A DNA stretch of 64,000 bases from Voacanga thouarsii (GCA_026120185.1 JANUWF010001938.1:682001-746000), one strand, 5' to 3'; positions 1 to 16,951 are shown, counted from the first letter of the stretch. Notes: generated by a model not told the origin, from the sequence alone. Translations and numbers: made by a program.

Positions 1-890
1 TTGAGGCAATTGTAGCAAATATATATAGTGAAGGTGAAATTCCCTGCCTAGGACAAGGGGGCAAGCCAGGGTGGGGTTGTGTGGAGGGATAGAATGCATG
101 AAAAATAATCATATTATGTTTAACTAACTAAACTATTATTTTATTACATTTCTAATATTGTATAGTTTAAAAATATGAATTTGAAGGAGTAAAACATTAA
201 AAAAAATAAAAAAGAAATATAACTTAATTGATTAAATTAACACATTCTCATCCCCTTGTACAATCTTGATATGGACAATTGACAATGAGAGTGACTGAAA
301 AGTGGAAAAATGTAGTAGCTGTTTATCCAGGGCATAGACCCGAAAATTATGGTGGCAAATTCCAATTACAAAACAGAAGTCCTTAGAGGGGAAACTGACT
401 GACTGGAGAAGCCGAATTTAACTTCATCCAGTTGGATATACTTCTGGAATTTCTGGTTTTTTCTGTATGCATTATTTCCAGAATTGTGCTTCTATGCCCC
501 ATCTCTCACTCATCTCAGATGGGAGCGATGTTGAATAGGGACCTCAGTGTTTATGCAATAGAAACTCGAAAACTCGATTCAGCCATACCTTTTATCTTGA
601 ACGGTGGTCTTGCCCGGCTCTCACTCTGACGGAACATCTTTTTTTGGCATCCTGTCTTGATTATAGACTAGTCTTGCCGTTTCTACCAAGGAAAAGGCTC
701 AGTACATTGTTCAGACCATAAGAACATAAACGATGGCAATGGGAAATTTGATCTTCATAAATGAAGAAACCCCCTCAATCTCATTTCGGTATCAAGAAAA
801 TTCTTGAGATCAGATCACATTCTTTATTTATGAAGTCTTCCCAGTCAATTATTAACGATAAGATAGGATAATAAAAAAATGAATTTTATA
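1..890. other. Intergenic, no gene recognised
   Basis: AT-rich plant intergenic DNA. The only open frame of note is 65 codons on the plus strand near 432-629. It resembles nothing I recognise and lacks splice or coding signals. From about 890 the sequence matches the stretch near 2090-2180 and belongs to the S1 tandem duplication. Confidence 0.6.
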
Positions 891-1010
891 CAGGTCATTT
901 TATATATTTATAAATTCGTGAGACATTAAAATATTTGACATAATTGAAAGAAATACAAATTATAGAATATATTATCCTTTAACTTTTTTTTTTCTAAGTG
1001 AAAAACATGG

Positions 1011-1445
1011 CTACCAATGATGGACTTTTATCCAACCATGATAGTCACCGTTTCTTTTGAAGATGCGGAAACCATCTTCTGATACGTTCCAAATACACTT
1101 GTTAAGCTTAAATATATTAATACCACAATAATCAACAGATATTTCATGAGTAAATACATCAAATGTATTCTCTTTTGTACTCCACCAAAAGTGACAAAAA
1201 AATAATGTGGTTCCCCAAGGATTTGCTCTGAACTTCCAATCAAATTCTTGGGATGCATGGAGAAAATGATATCCGAGATCATTCTCTTTAGACCGGCAAT
1301 GAATTTTGAGGGGTGTACTTGAATTCCTAGGAAGCCAGTCGATAATTTGAACTCGATATCTCTGAGCATTTACTTGTAAAGCTTGAAGAAGATAAAATGA
1401 AAATATAAATGAGACCAAGAAATAGTTGATATGAGAGCTTTTCAT
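1011..1445 (-). CDS. S1 self-incompatibility-like secreted protein (SPH family), intact
   Basis: Single-exon gene encoding a 144-aa small secreted protein of the plant S1 family, named for the stigma S protein of poppy; most members have no known role. Residues 1-28 form a hydrophobic signal peptide ending in VNAQ. The mature part shows family hallmarks: HCRSKENDLG, WGTTLFFCHFWW, and a C-terminal EDGFRIF segment. Four cysteines (50, 84, 107, 117) could form two disulfides. N-glycosylation sequons lie at N41 and N120. The frame is open 26 codons further upstream, but I chose the Met at 1445 because it begins the signal peptide and aligns with the start of the neighbouring copy. A TATAAATA box lies about 100 bp upstream. 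The mature protein would enter the secretory pathway. Whether it is expressed cannot be judged here. Confidence 0.85.
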   Translation of the reverse strand: MKSSHINYFLVSFIFSFYLLQALQVNAQRYRVQIIDWLPRNSSTPLKIHCRSKENDLGYHFLHASQEFDWKFRANPWGTTLFFCHFWWSTKENTFDVFTHEISVDYCGINIFKLNKCIWNVSEDGFRIFKRNGDYHGWIKVHHW

Positions 1446-1542
1446 CTTGCTTCTTGAAGAGTTGTGCTGCTTCCAATTTTTCACTCTCACTGTTTTTTTT
1501 TTTCTTTTAATCTTATGCTGCATAAAACTCGGTGACGAGGAT

Positions 1543-1550
1543 TATTTATA
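1543..1550 (-). promoter_or_regulatory. TATA box of S1-like gene copy 1
   Basis: TATAAATA on the minus strand about 100 bp upstream of the chosen Met at 1445. The same element is kept upstream of copy 2 near 2941-2950, which supports both the start choice and the duplicated promoter. Confidence 0.6.
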
Positions 1551-2194
1551 TGAGAGAACATTTGTATAGGATGTAAGGAAATTAGCATTCATTATTGTGG
1601 ATCATATTATGGTAATTTTTTCAAGTTTCTTGTTACAGGATTTACCTAATTTACCTAAATAAGTATAACTACAAGGAAAAGGTCCAGAGAAAGGTGCGTG
1701 TATTGAATGCAGGAATGGATTAAAAAGGAGATTATGAATAATAGGACATACAATTACTAGAGGAAAGTTCAAAGGAGATGGGCCGCATGGCATTACTATT
1801 GGAGAAGTGGAAGCCAACCTGTTAGGTTAATAAGGTCAGTTTAGTAGTAAACTTTTTTTTTCTCAAAGAAAAAAGAATGGGATCCAGAATGCTAAGGGGG
1901 ATGAGGGAGAAAATGAGATAGAGGGAAGAATGAGATGCAATTCGTTGTCGAATTCGAGATATAATGTTTTTAAAAAGAGAGAGGGAAGAGAATAGGGAAT
2001 GGATTGTAATTCAGTGTCGAACTCAATATTTACGTATCAAGTAATAACATTACTGTCACTAAAATAAATTATTACTTATATATATTTTTATACGTACTAA
2101 TCATTTAATATTTTTATAAATTTGAGAAAGCACTGTAAAATACTTTGCATAATTGAAGGAAAGGCAAATTGACAAAAGTCTAAACAATCATATA
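1551..2194. other. Intergenic, part of the S1 tandem duplication
   Basis: No gene. The stretch near 1590-1680 (upstream of copy 1) matches 2990-3090 (upstream of copy 2). The stretch near 2090-2180 (downstream of copy 2) matches 890-980 (downstream of copy 1). The duplicated unit therefore included both flanks of the S1 gene. Confidence 0.6.
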
Positions 2195-2439
2195 CTCTCT
2201 CTGTTTTAAAAATCATATCAGTTTATGATATGACACGAAAATTAAGAAATTATTAAAATTTGTATAATTATAATAAAAATAACAACTATACTCTTAAATA
2301 AAAATAAATATTACATATTTTTTATTGAAAGAAGGATAAATTAAAAATATAAGTAATAATTTTTATTTTTTTTTAGAATAATAAGTATTTTGATACAACA
2401 AAAATAAAATTTTTAACATAATTTTTATGATGAAGAGAG
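2195..2439. mobile_element. Degenerate Stowaway-like MITE abutting the S1 pseudogene
   Basis: About 245 bp, AT-rich, with ends reading CTCTCTCTGTTTTAAAAA and, on the opposite strand, CTCTCTTCATCATAAAAA. TA dinucleotides flank it (2193-2194 and 2440-2441), as expected for Tc1/Mariner-related Stowaway elements. Its interior is clearly similar to the element at 43757-44049, for example in the stretch rich in AAATT and ATAATTATAATA. It has no coding capacity. It sits directly downstream of the last codons of S1 copy 2. Confidence 0.65.
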
Positions 2440-2444
2440 TATCA

Positions 2445-2881
2445 TTCTTTAAGTTGTGTTCCAATCACGGACATATACCCAAGCATGATGACCACCGTTT
2501 CTGTTCCAGATGCAGAAACCATCTTCTGATACGTCCCAATCGCATTTGTTAAGAATAAATATATTACTACGACAGTAATAGATAGCCATATAATAAGTAA
2601 ATACATCGAATACATTCTCTTCTGGACTCCAACAAAAGTGACAAAAAAACAATGTTGTTCCCCCAATATTTGCATTGAATTTCTTGGGATGGATTAAGGA
2701 AATGATACCCGAGATCATCATCTTTAGACTGGTAATGAAGTTTGAGGAGTTTGCTTGAATTCGAAGGAAGGGAGCTGGTTATTTTAAGTCGATAGCTCTG
2801 AGCATCTACTTGAAAAGCTTGAAGAAGGTAAAATGAAAATATAAATGAGACGAGAAGGTAGTTGATCTGGGAACTTTTCAT
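2445..2881 (-). pseudogene. S1 self-incompatibility-like gene, frameshifted copy
   Basis: Tandem duplicate of the 1011-1445 gene. The 5' part (start Met at 2881) encodes a matching signal peptide and the segment up to HFLNPSQEIQ. After that the reading frame changes, and the rest of the family signature (GGTTLFFCHFCWS, EDGFCIW, final tryptophan region) is in another frame ending near 2449. Comparison with copy 1 suggests a net loss of about 11 bp around 2665-2690 as the cause. The cysteine in the first conserved segment is also altered (HYQSKDDDLG instead of HCRSKENDLG). It is probably non-functional. A truncated product of about 104 aa could be made from the first frame. Confidence 0.8.
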
Positions 2882-2884
2882 GTT

Positions 2885-3270
2885 GCTTCATGAAAAGTGG
2901 TGCTGTTTCTAATTTTTCACTCATAAAACTCGATGGTGAGGATTATTTATAAGATTACATTTGGATAGGATGATAAAAAAAGAAAAAATAATAACATTCA
3001 TTGTTGTTGGAGGATTGTTTTATGGTAATTCTTTCAAATTTCTTATTACGTAATTACCTAATGTATCTAAATAATCATAATTATATTAAGTGGTTACTAA
3101 ACAAGGCAATCCAAACTACCAATGGGAGGTGATAAGAAAGCAAGTGGAATTAGCAACTACCAAATTATTATTCATCTCGTAATATATATCATAAAGAAAA
3201 AAGATATAAAAAAATACTACCATACTTCTTTATATTTCATAATATTTTACTATAACAAATACAGCAGAGC
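2885..3270. other. Promoter flank of S1 copy 2 and AT-rich spacer
   Basis: Contains a minus-strand TATAAATAA near 2941-2950, about 65 bp upstream of the copy 2 start, then duplicated flank to about 3090. The remainder is AT-rich without genes. Confidence 0.5.
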
Positions 3271-3273
3271 AGA

Positions 3274-3700
3274 GTGCAGTATTTAAGCCTGTCTTCATTT
3301 TCCAGTAACTTGGTGATGATGAAATGGGATGGAGTACGTAGAAACCATCGTTCCTTGCGGACCAAAAACATAGACTTAACGTCAAAGCCCTTTTACCACA
3401 ATGCTCCTTACCATCCCTATGCCGTACGCTGTGAGACTTGTCCTGCCATTAACCCCATCGAGAATGTCAGTTCTATCCCAAAAGTTCACCCGAAATCCCA
3501 AGGTAAAGTGGCCATTTACATGGAGGGGTGCGATTCCCAAGGTGACCATCTTTAGATTTGATAAGGAATTAGCAAAGGGATTTGCATGGCTGGGGAGGAG
3601 ATTATGGCTCCTATATGGCTGCAACATAGCAGGAACTTTCGAAACCGATCAGAGTAGAAGTCATCTTCAAGCAAAATTTGCCATTTCGAGCACATAAAAA
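3274..3700. other. Unidentified, less AT-rich block with overlapping open frames on both strands
   Basis: This block is clearly less AT-rich than its surroundings. It is open for 80-98 codons in three overlapping frames: plus 3274-3555, plus 3401-3697 and minus 3382-3627. I recognise none of the translations. It may be an exon fragment of an unknown gene or a captured piece. No confident coding direction, start or splice site can be assigned. Confidence 0.3.
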
Positions 3701-4608
3701 AATCCCTTTTACATTGTTATTGGCCAGCTGCTAACGTTTCCGATTGCAGAAGTATTTAGTCATGTCCGACTAGGATTCCGAAAGAAAGTTTCTTCACTTT
3801 GTACTGAAGTTGCTCAGGTGTAAATAGGTACCGTGTGAAACATAATGTTTCAACTTTTCCTTCATAGCTAACTAGCAAATATTTGTAATAGAATAGAGAA
3901 CCCGGAATAAGAGTAACCAAGCCCCAGATTGAGAAGTTTAACACTTATCAAGGGGGAACGTAATGGGAGCGGGAGTAAAAGTGCGAGTGGGAGTAGGATT
4001 TGGGAGCGGGTGTTGTGCGCGGATAGGCATCAGAAGATCGTTCACAGAGGTATATAAACAGACCTATTTCAAGATTGGATTTCCAATTATTCCACTTCCC
4101 TCACTCTTAAACTAAAAGCATAAATTACTTGACAGCCCAAGCAAATGTCATAAAGCAGTGATTGCAATATCCAAAACAGAAGCAAAGGATTAAAAACTTG
4201 ACCTGGAGCGAGACAGGTAGTGACAGAGAGAGAGTGAGATAAGTCACAAAAACCAAAATTAAGTATGATTGAATCTCCATATAACTGCCCGGAGACATGC
4301 CTGCAGAAAATTGGCATGAGGATAACCTCAAGTCTAAGATCAGGGAAAGAAACCACAACCTAAAACCAAAAAGACAAACAAGGAAAGTACAAAACGCTTT
4401 AGATCCTATAGTTGTCAGTAGTGTCGCTAGCCTAAACCCTGCAATGAATTCTCTAACATCGTACCTCAAGGATCACCGTAGACGCATTTTTCAAATAATG
4501 GGGAAGAATCCCCAACCACATTTTTTGCATTTGCAAGGCATTAAAATCTCAAATCCTTATGAAATATATGTACTTTGTGTTAACACAAACTAAGCATGTT
4601 TTGAAACA
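3701..4608. other. Downstream region of the RNA helicase gene
   Basis: No gene recognised. The right part, from roughly 4080, is probably the 3' UTR and end of the minus-strand helicase transcript. A G-rich tract at 3964-4012 (repeated GGGAG and GCGGG units) stands out from the AT-rich background. Confidence 0.5.
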
Positions 4609-10411
<5,803 letters not shown>

Positions 10412-11040
10412 CTTCCGAAAAAAAAAAAAAATCCGACAGAAAATCAGGTAACCAACTGTGAGGCCCTAATTGCCAAACGATAATATTCACAAGGCTATAA
10501 AACCACGCAAATTTGCTGCTGCTCGTACTCTGTCAAAGAAAAAGAAAAAAAAAACAGATTAATCAAAGCACACAGACACACAAACAAGCAAGTCCACTGA
10601 TAATAAAGCAAATGCAATTAACTAAAACTTATCAAGCTAAACTCGTCACCAACCAACTCAAAAACCTACTGCACCAACCAAACTCCAACATCGCATAAGC
10701 AACTAGTAGATATGTATACTGCAAAAGGAAATTCGAGAAGAGCATGCTACTGTGATCTAAAACTACAAAAACTGCCCGAGATTTACACTACGAAGACGCC
10801 AATGAAAACAGCTAAACTTAGATGAATCTTAATACACATCGAAAGAAAGCAAACCTGATAAGAGATCAAAGAACGCGATGCGAAGATGAATGCAAATCTT
10901 CTATTCCTGATGCAAAATTTGAAAACCCTAGACTTGTCCGAAGAGATTCTAGTGAGAGAGAAGAAAGGCGCAGTAGGAAGGAGAAAATAGAGAAGAAAAA
11001 TATAAATCGGACACAATAAGCGAAATACTCGGATTTGAAA
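10412..11040 (-). other. 5' UTR of the helicase gene with a probable leader intron
   Basis: On the minus strand, CAG/GTTTGC at 10855 is a good splice donor. A pyrimidine-rich stretch ending in AG lies directly before the start codon (about 10412-10440), with another candidate acceptor near 10460. I infer an intron of roughly 0.4 kb in the 5' UTR, a common arrangement in highly expressed plant genes. The plus-strand open frames here are shadows. Confidence 0.5.
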
Positions 11041-11144
11041 ATGCTTAGACTATAAGGAAGGAAAGAAAAAAAAAAGAAAAAGAAAAAACTGTACTCCCGT
11101 GGTAAGTAGCAGTAACAATAAATCAGAAAGAGGGCGGACGCTGT

Positions 11145-11418
11145 CTTTACCCGCTTCGGACGCTTCTAAGTTCTAAGTTGGGTTGTTTTTGTCTGCCTAA
11201 CTGTTAAGGACTTTGTGATCCAATTACATAGGGAGTGTTGTTTTTGGTCCCCACCCTCCCTACCTCCCTTTTTGCTTGCCTATTTTTCCTTCGATTTTCA
11301 TTTTTTTTTACATACCGTTGAAAAAAGAAACGGGAAGGGAGAGCTTAATAAATAAAGTTCATGGTAAAATTAGAAGGCATAAATAATGTGTCTTTAATTA
11401 ATTGACAAATGAGATTAG
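11145..11418. repeat. Left block of segmental duplication, arm A
   Basis: Upstream of the helicase gene. From about 11145 the sequence parallels 22460-22660 upstream of the PPR gene. Shared landmarks in order: a TTCTAA-rich start, GGGTTG, CTTTGTGATCCAATTA, a CCCTCCC-type tract, TTCGATTTT plus a T run, and AATAATGTGTCT against AACAATGTGTCT. No coding potential. It ends at the copia insertion point. Confidence 0.7.
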
Positions 11419-11664
11419 TGTTGTGAATTTGATTCAAAATAGAATCAGTAAATATAAAACTGTAAAGTAAAGATATTAGAAATTGAGAGAAAAGAGAGAA
11501 TCGCTATTTATAGAGGTTTCGATATAGAATCTAAAAGGTTACAGAATCTGAAAAGTTAAGAAAAAAATTTAATAACCTTTAAAAAATGAAAAGTCACTGT
11601 ATACGAAAAGTCATATTATTTTCAAGATAACGAACAGTCACTTACTATTGTTAAGACCTTCATA
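11419..11664. repeat. LTR of copia element 1 (3' LTR in element sense), truncated
   Basis: Matches 16639-16946 over TGTTGTGAATTTG, the TTTATAGA-GTTTCGATATA stretch and AACGAACAGTCACTTA, then ends near CCTTCATA. The expected end and the polypurine tract beyond it cannot be found, which suggests a deletion at the border. Confidence 0.7.
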
Positions 11665-12172
11665 GGAAAAATCATGTGGGATAAAAACTTAGTGAAGGAA
11701 AAGAGTACACTTTCCGTTCTAGAGGGAATACTGCCTCATTAAAAACTTGACTAAGAAAAAATCCAATAGGAAAAAATCTTAGTTAGGGAAAAAGGATACA
11801 GTATACATACTCCCCCTCTTAATAACATTTTCAAGATGATTTTATATCTTTCAACCGACGCATTCTAATTCCATGTACTAATATTTCAAATAAAGCCGTC
11901 GGCAATGCCTTAATGAGTAAATCTGTCAAATTATCACATGATCGAATCTGCTGCACATCAATTTCATCTCTCTTCTGGAGTTCGTGAGTAAAGAAAAATT
12001 TTGGTGAAATATGTTTTGTCTTATCTCCTTTAATATATCCACATCTTAATTGAGTTATACAAGCTGCATTATCTTCATAAAAAGGTATTGGAATTTCCTT
12101 TTCAAAAGGTAATCCATAATTTTCTCAGATATAATGGATCGTTGATCTCAACCACACACATTCTCGCCTCGC

Positions 12173-13260
12173 CTACTGAATAGCTATAATTTCAGCATGA
12201 TTAGAATAAATATTTACTATAGATTGTTTCGTAGAGCGCCATGATATAGCAGTACCACCACATGTAAATAAATAACCAGTTTGAGAACGTGTTTTATGTG
12301 GATCGGATAGATAACCAGCATCAACATATCTAATCAACATTGGATTGGTTCTATTTGAATAAAATAATTCAATATCCATTGCCCCTTGGAGATATCTTAG
12401 GACATGTTTAATCTCATTACAATATCGACGTGTTGGGGAAGAATTGAATCTTGCTAATAAATTCACAGAAAATGCTATATCAGGTCTAATATTATTAGTA
12501 AGATATATCAATGCACTAATTGCACTGAGATATGGTACTTCATGATCAAGTAGTTCTTCATTATTTTCTCGAGGTCGAAAAGAATTTTTTTTTATATCTA
12601 ACAACCTCACAATTATTGGAGAACTTAATGGATGTGCTTTGTCCATGTAAAACCTTTTAAGAACTTTTGTTGTATATATTGATTGATAAATAAAAATACC
12701 ATCTTCTAGATGCTCAATTTGTAAACCAAGACAAAACTTGGTTCTGCCAAAATCCTTAACTTCAAATTCTTGCTTCAGGCTATTTCTTACCTTTTGAAAT
12801 TCTTCTAGAGTCCCAATAGAGTTAATATCATCAACATATATCGCAAGTATCACAAAACCATATCCAAATTTCTTAATAAAAATGCATGAATATAGTGGAT
12901 CATTTTTATATCTTGATCCCAATAAATATTCATTAAGACGATTATACCACATGCGTCCAGACTGCTTTAAGCCATATAATGACTTTTGTAATTGAATGAA
13001 ATAATTTTCACGATGGTTAGAATTATATACGTCAGACATATTAAATCCTTTTGGGATTTTCATATAAATATCATTATCAAAGTTCTTATATAAATAAGCA
13101 GTCATAACATCCATTAGACGCATGTCAATCTTTTCACGTACTACTAGACTCATAAGGTATCGGAGTGTAATTGCATCCACTATAGGTGAATATATTTCAT
13201 CATAATCAATACCCAATTTTTGAGAAAAACCTTGTGCTACAAGTCGTGCTTTATATCTTA
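12173..13260 (-). pseudogene. Copia reverse transcriptase/RNase H remnant (element 1)
   Basis: Longest open piece of element 1, about 347 codons, the RVT_2 type of reverse transcriptase joined to RNase H. Recognisable segments: DYDEIYSPIVD at the start, LYGLKQSGRMW, the catalytic YVDD (in AIYVDDINSIG), then the RNase H part with DAGYLSDPHKTRSQTGY and WRSTKQSIVNIYSNHAE. The frame upstream of about 13260 is broken, and the tail that should end in a TKTLP motif continues in another frame near 11850-12170. Confidence 0.85.
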
Positions 13261-13299
13261 CGACTTCATTATTTTCATCTCACTTTCGTACAAATACTC

Positions 13300-15831
13300 A
13301 TTTATAATCAATTGATTTTACACATTTCAGTGTTCGGATTACAGGTCCAAAAACCTCACGTTTTGCAAGTGAGCTTAACTCCGATTGAATAGCATCTTTT
13401 CATTTTATCCAATCATTTTTATGACGACATTCTTCAACTGATGTTGGTTCAATATTCTCATTATCTTTTAACACTTCAAGTACTATGTTGTATGTAAAAA
13501 CATCATCAACAATTATTTCCATCCGATTCCAATTTCTACCAAAAATTATATAATTAATGGACATCTCATTATTATGTTCATTATTTTCAGATATTTAGAC
13601 CTTTTCATCAGTTCCCACTTGATCACTTTTTCCTAATTCTTCAATTGGATCATTATGATCATTTAATCCTCTTTTTTTTAGAGGGTTTTTATCTTTTGAA
13701 CCAATGGGTCGTCCACATTTCTGACGTGTTTTTGATTCAGTAGATATATGAATTGTATTTTGTCCTGTTGGGACTTCTATTCAAATAGGAGCATCTATAG
13801 TTGGACTATGCGATTTAGTTACCCTTATAGAGTCAGCAAAATAATCTGGCAGTTGATTTGCAAGTATTTGCAAATGAATGATCTTTTGAACTTCTAATTC
13901 GCTTGCGCTTGTGCGCGGATCTAAATAATTCAATGATGTTGTCCAGGCAAGCTCCTTTTTATGTGATTTATGTTCTCCCCATAATTTAGGAAATAAAATT
14001 TCATCAAAATGACAATCAGCAAAATCTTGCTGTGAATACATCACCTATTAATGATTCAACGAATCTGATTATGGAGGGAGAATCATATCCAACATATATC
14101 TCCAACCTTCTTTGAGGACCCATTTTGGTACGTTGATTTGGCGCTATCAGTACATACATAGCACACCTAAAAACTCTCAAATGAGCAATATTTGGCTCGG
14201 AACCAAAAGCCAATTATAAAGGAGAAAATTGATGATAACCTATTGGCCTTATGCGCACAAGTGCTGCAGCATGCAAAATAGTATATCCCCGAACAGTTGT
14301 AGGGAGATTTGTTCTCATTAATAACGGTCTAGCAATTAATTGTAACCGTTTAATGAATGATTCAGTTAGACCATTCTAAGTATGAACACGAAATAATGGA
14401 TGTTCAATAGTAATGCCAATTGACATGCAATAAGCATCAAAGGTTTGGGAGGAATATTTTCCAGCATTATCTAGACGGATCCTTTTGATAGGGTAATCTA
14501 GAAATTGCACTCTTAAGCGAATTATTTGGGAAAGTACTCTCGCGAACACCAGGTTGCAAGTTGATAATAAATTAACATGCGACCATCGGGTCAATGCATC
14601 AATTAAAATCATAAAGTATCTGAATTGCCCACATGGTGAATTAATTGGTCCACATATATCATCATGAATTCTTTCTAGAAATACTGGAGACTAAAACTCC
14701 ACTATTGTTAGAGATGGTTTAATAATCAATTTTCCTTGAGAACATGCAACACATGAAAGTTTATCAGATGTCAAAATCCTTTGATTTTTCAAAGAATGAC
14801 CATGCGTATTTTCAATTATCCTTCGCATCAAAATAGCTCCTGGATAACCCAAACAGTCATGCCAAATGATAAATGTAGCAGGATCAGTAAACTTTTGATT
14901 TATTGGATGTTCAATAGTAATGCCAATTGACATGCAATAAGCATCAAATGTTTGGGAGGAATATTCTCCAACATTATCTAGACGGATCCTTTTTGATAGA
15001 ATAATTTGAAATTTGCGCTTTTAAGCGAATTATTTGGGTAATCTCGCGAACACCAGGTTACGAGTTAATAATAAACTAACATGCGACCATTGGGTCGATA
15101 CATCAATTAAAATCATAAAGTATTTGAATTGCCCACATGGTGGATTAATTTGTCCTCATATATCACCATGAATTCTTTCTAGAAATACTGGAGACTCAAA
15201 CTCCACTTTTGTTGGAGATAATTTAATAACCAATTTTCCTTGAGAACATACAACACATGAAAATTTATCAGATGTCAAAATCTTTTAATTTTTCAAATGA
15301 TGACCATGCGTATTTTCAATTATCATTCGTATCATAATAATTCCTGGATGACCCAAACGGTCATGCCAAACGATAAATGTAACAGGATCAGTAAACTTCT
15401 AATTTATTGAATGATACACTTCAATTGCATGGATTTTTGTGCTATATAAGCCAGATGAAAGATATAGTAGCTTTTCTAATACAAATTTCTTACCCGACAT
15501 TATTTGAGTAATACAGAGATACTCAAAACCATTTTCTTCTATTGTTTCAATGTGATATCTATTTCGGCGAATATCTTTAAAACTTAATAAATTTCGTTTG
15601 AATTTGGAAAAAAAATAACGCTTTAGGAATAACAACATTTGTTCCTTCGGGTAATACAATATTAGTTCTTCCGAAGCCTTCAATCAACTTTACAGTATTA
15701 ACATTTGTTTCTCCCGTCTGCAGGTAAGAGAAATATTTTCTATCTTTCAATATAGTGTGTGTTGTACCACTATCAATTAGGCATATATCTTCAATGCCAC
15801 TTGTGTATTCAGTAAACGGAATAATAGCCAT
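13300..15831 (-). pseudogene. Copia protease/integrase remnant with internal duplication (element 1)
   Basis: Pieces of the 5' part of pol in several frames: the aspartic protease (CLIDSGTTHT near 15760-15780), the integrase zinc-binding region (WHDCLGYPG with a CVACSQGK partner), the integrase core (MILIDALTRWSHV and RLDNAGKYSS) and the linker to reverse transcriptase. Numerous stops and frameshifts interrupt it. The integrase part is present twice in tandem (14398-14904 and 14905-15408). Confidence 0.8.
14398..15408. repeat. Tandem duplication of ~507 bp inside copia element 1 pol
   Basis: Copy 1 is 14398-14904 and copy 2 is 14905-15408. Both begin GGATGTTCAATAGTAATGCC and run through the same integrase segments to GTAAACTT(T/C)T(G/A)ATTTATT. 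The first copy is 507 bp, a multiple of three. The copies differ by scattered substitutions and small indels, so the duplication is not recent. It duplicates the zinc-binding and first catalytic part of integrase. Confidence 0.85.
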
Positions 15832-15949
15832 TTGGACATAACAAAATATTAAATACTCAAATAATAAAAAACTTTAAACGCTAATTACTATTACAATGCA
15901 AAAAATATAAAACATAAAAGGAACATATTAAAAGTAAACTTCTAATTCT

Positions 15950-16430
15950 TCTCTCGATATTGCTACTGCAGGAGCATATTCGATGTATGAAAAGTAGAGA
16001 AAGTTTTTTCTAACATATCCTCATCAGTAATATTTTCTCTACACAATTTTAACTGCGAGATAATTTTAAAAATAACAGAATTATATTCACTAATAAATTT
16101 AAAATCTTGTAATTGTAAGTACATCCAGTCATACCATGCATTTGGAAGGACGACCATCTTTTGGTGATCAAACATTTCTTTTAAATTAGTTCACAAAATA
16201 AGTGAATTTTTCACGGTAAAGTATTCAACCTTTAAGTCATCATGAAGATGATGGCGGAGAAAAATCATAGTTTGAGCATCATTTTGTGATGATGATGGAT
16301 TTCCTTCTACAATGGTATTTGTCAGACCCATTACAGCTAAATGTATTTCAGCATCTAGTGTCCAACATAAATAGTTTTTCTCAATAATATCAAGAGTTGT
16401 AAACTCAAGTTTGGTGAGATTTGCTATGTG
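15950..16430 (-). pseudogene. Copia gag remnant (element 1)
   Basis: Matches the N-terminal half of the element 2 gag (NLTKLEF, then the segment with W and LDAEIHL, then a region reading MVVLPNAWYDWMYLQLQDFK). The start codon position reads ATA, stops are present, and the C-terminal half with the zinc knuckle is missing. The remnant runs directly into the gag-pol spacer after the segment equivalent to LQQQYREK. Confidence 0.75.
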
Positions 16431-16638
16431 AATACAAAATCAAATAGAAAAAAGTACTTACCTTCCTCTTTTATTCTAAAAAACTTAAAAAACAAACCAG
16501 ACTTCTTGATTGCATGGATCGAGAGAGAACTTCAATGGTGTTGGCTTGGTTATCACCTTCAATAGAATAACTTCAATAGTGTCACCGTGACTATAACATT
16601 TAGTAAAACAACTTCGTTAGAGTCTCGTGCTGATAACG

Positions 16639-16946
16639 TGTTGTGAATTTGATTCAAAATAGAATTAATAAAAATAAAAAGATATTAGAAAAGGAGAGAA
16701 AATAGAGAATCATTTAGATACGATTTCATTGATTGTTCGTTTGTTTATATATGACCCATATTTATAGATGTTTCGATATAAAATTTGAAAAGTTACAGAA
16801 TCTGAAAGGTTAAGAAATAAATTTAATAATTTTAAAAAAATGAAGAGTCACAATATACGAAGAGTCACATTATCTTCAAAATAACGAACAGTCACTTATT
16901 ATTCTTAAGAAAATGAACAACCACTTAACCTTTCATATTTCATAAT
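16639..16946. repeat. LTR of copia element 1 (5' LTR in element sense)
   Basis: Begins TGTTGTGAATTTG at 16639 directly after the primer-binding leader (plus-strand GTGCTGATAACG). Right boundary set at 16946 because ATTAG, identical to the 5 bp before the other LTR, follows. The terminal CA expected for an LTR end is not preserved, so the boundary is tentative. Confidence 0.6.
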
Positions 16947-16951
16947 ATTAG

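Larger units (their letters stand above)
11419..16946 (-). mobile_element. Ty1-copia LTR retrotransposon, degenerate copy (element 1)
   Basis: Defective copia element read on the minus strand. Related LTRs lie at about 11419-11664 and 16639-16946; both begin TGTTGTGAATTTG and then diverge through substitutions and indels. A 5-bp ATTAG precedes the left LTR (11414-11418) and recurs at 16947-16951, a plausible but not certain target duplication. The element-sense leader after the 5' LTR reads CGTTATCAGCACGAG, as in element 2. Sense order is gag remnant, protease, integrase, reverse transcriptase, RNase H, as in copia. The left LTR appears to have lost its internal border and polypurine tract. 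Frame breaks, a gag deletion and an internal duplication make it inactive. It looks older than element 2. Confidence 0.85.

Noticed and set aside
11414..16951. ATTAG as certain target duplication of copia element 1
   Set aside because: The right LTR end lacks the terminal CA, so the boundary and the duplication remain only plausible.
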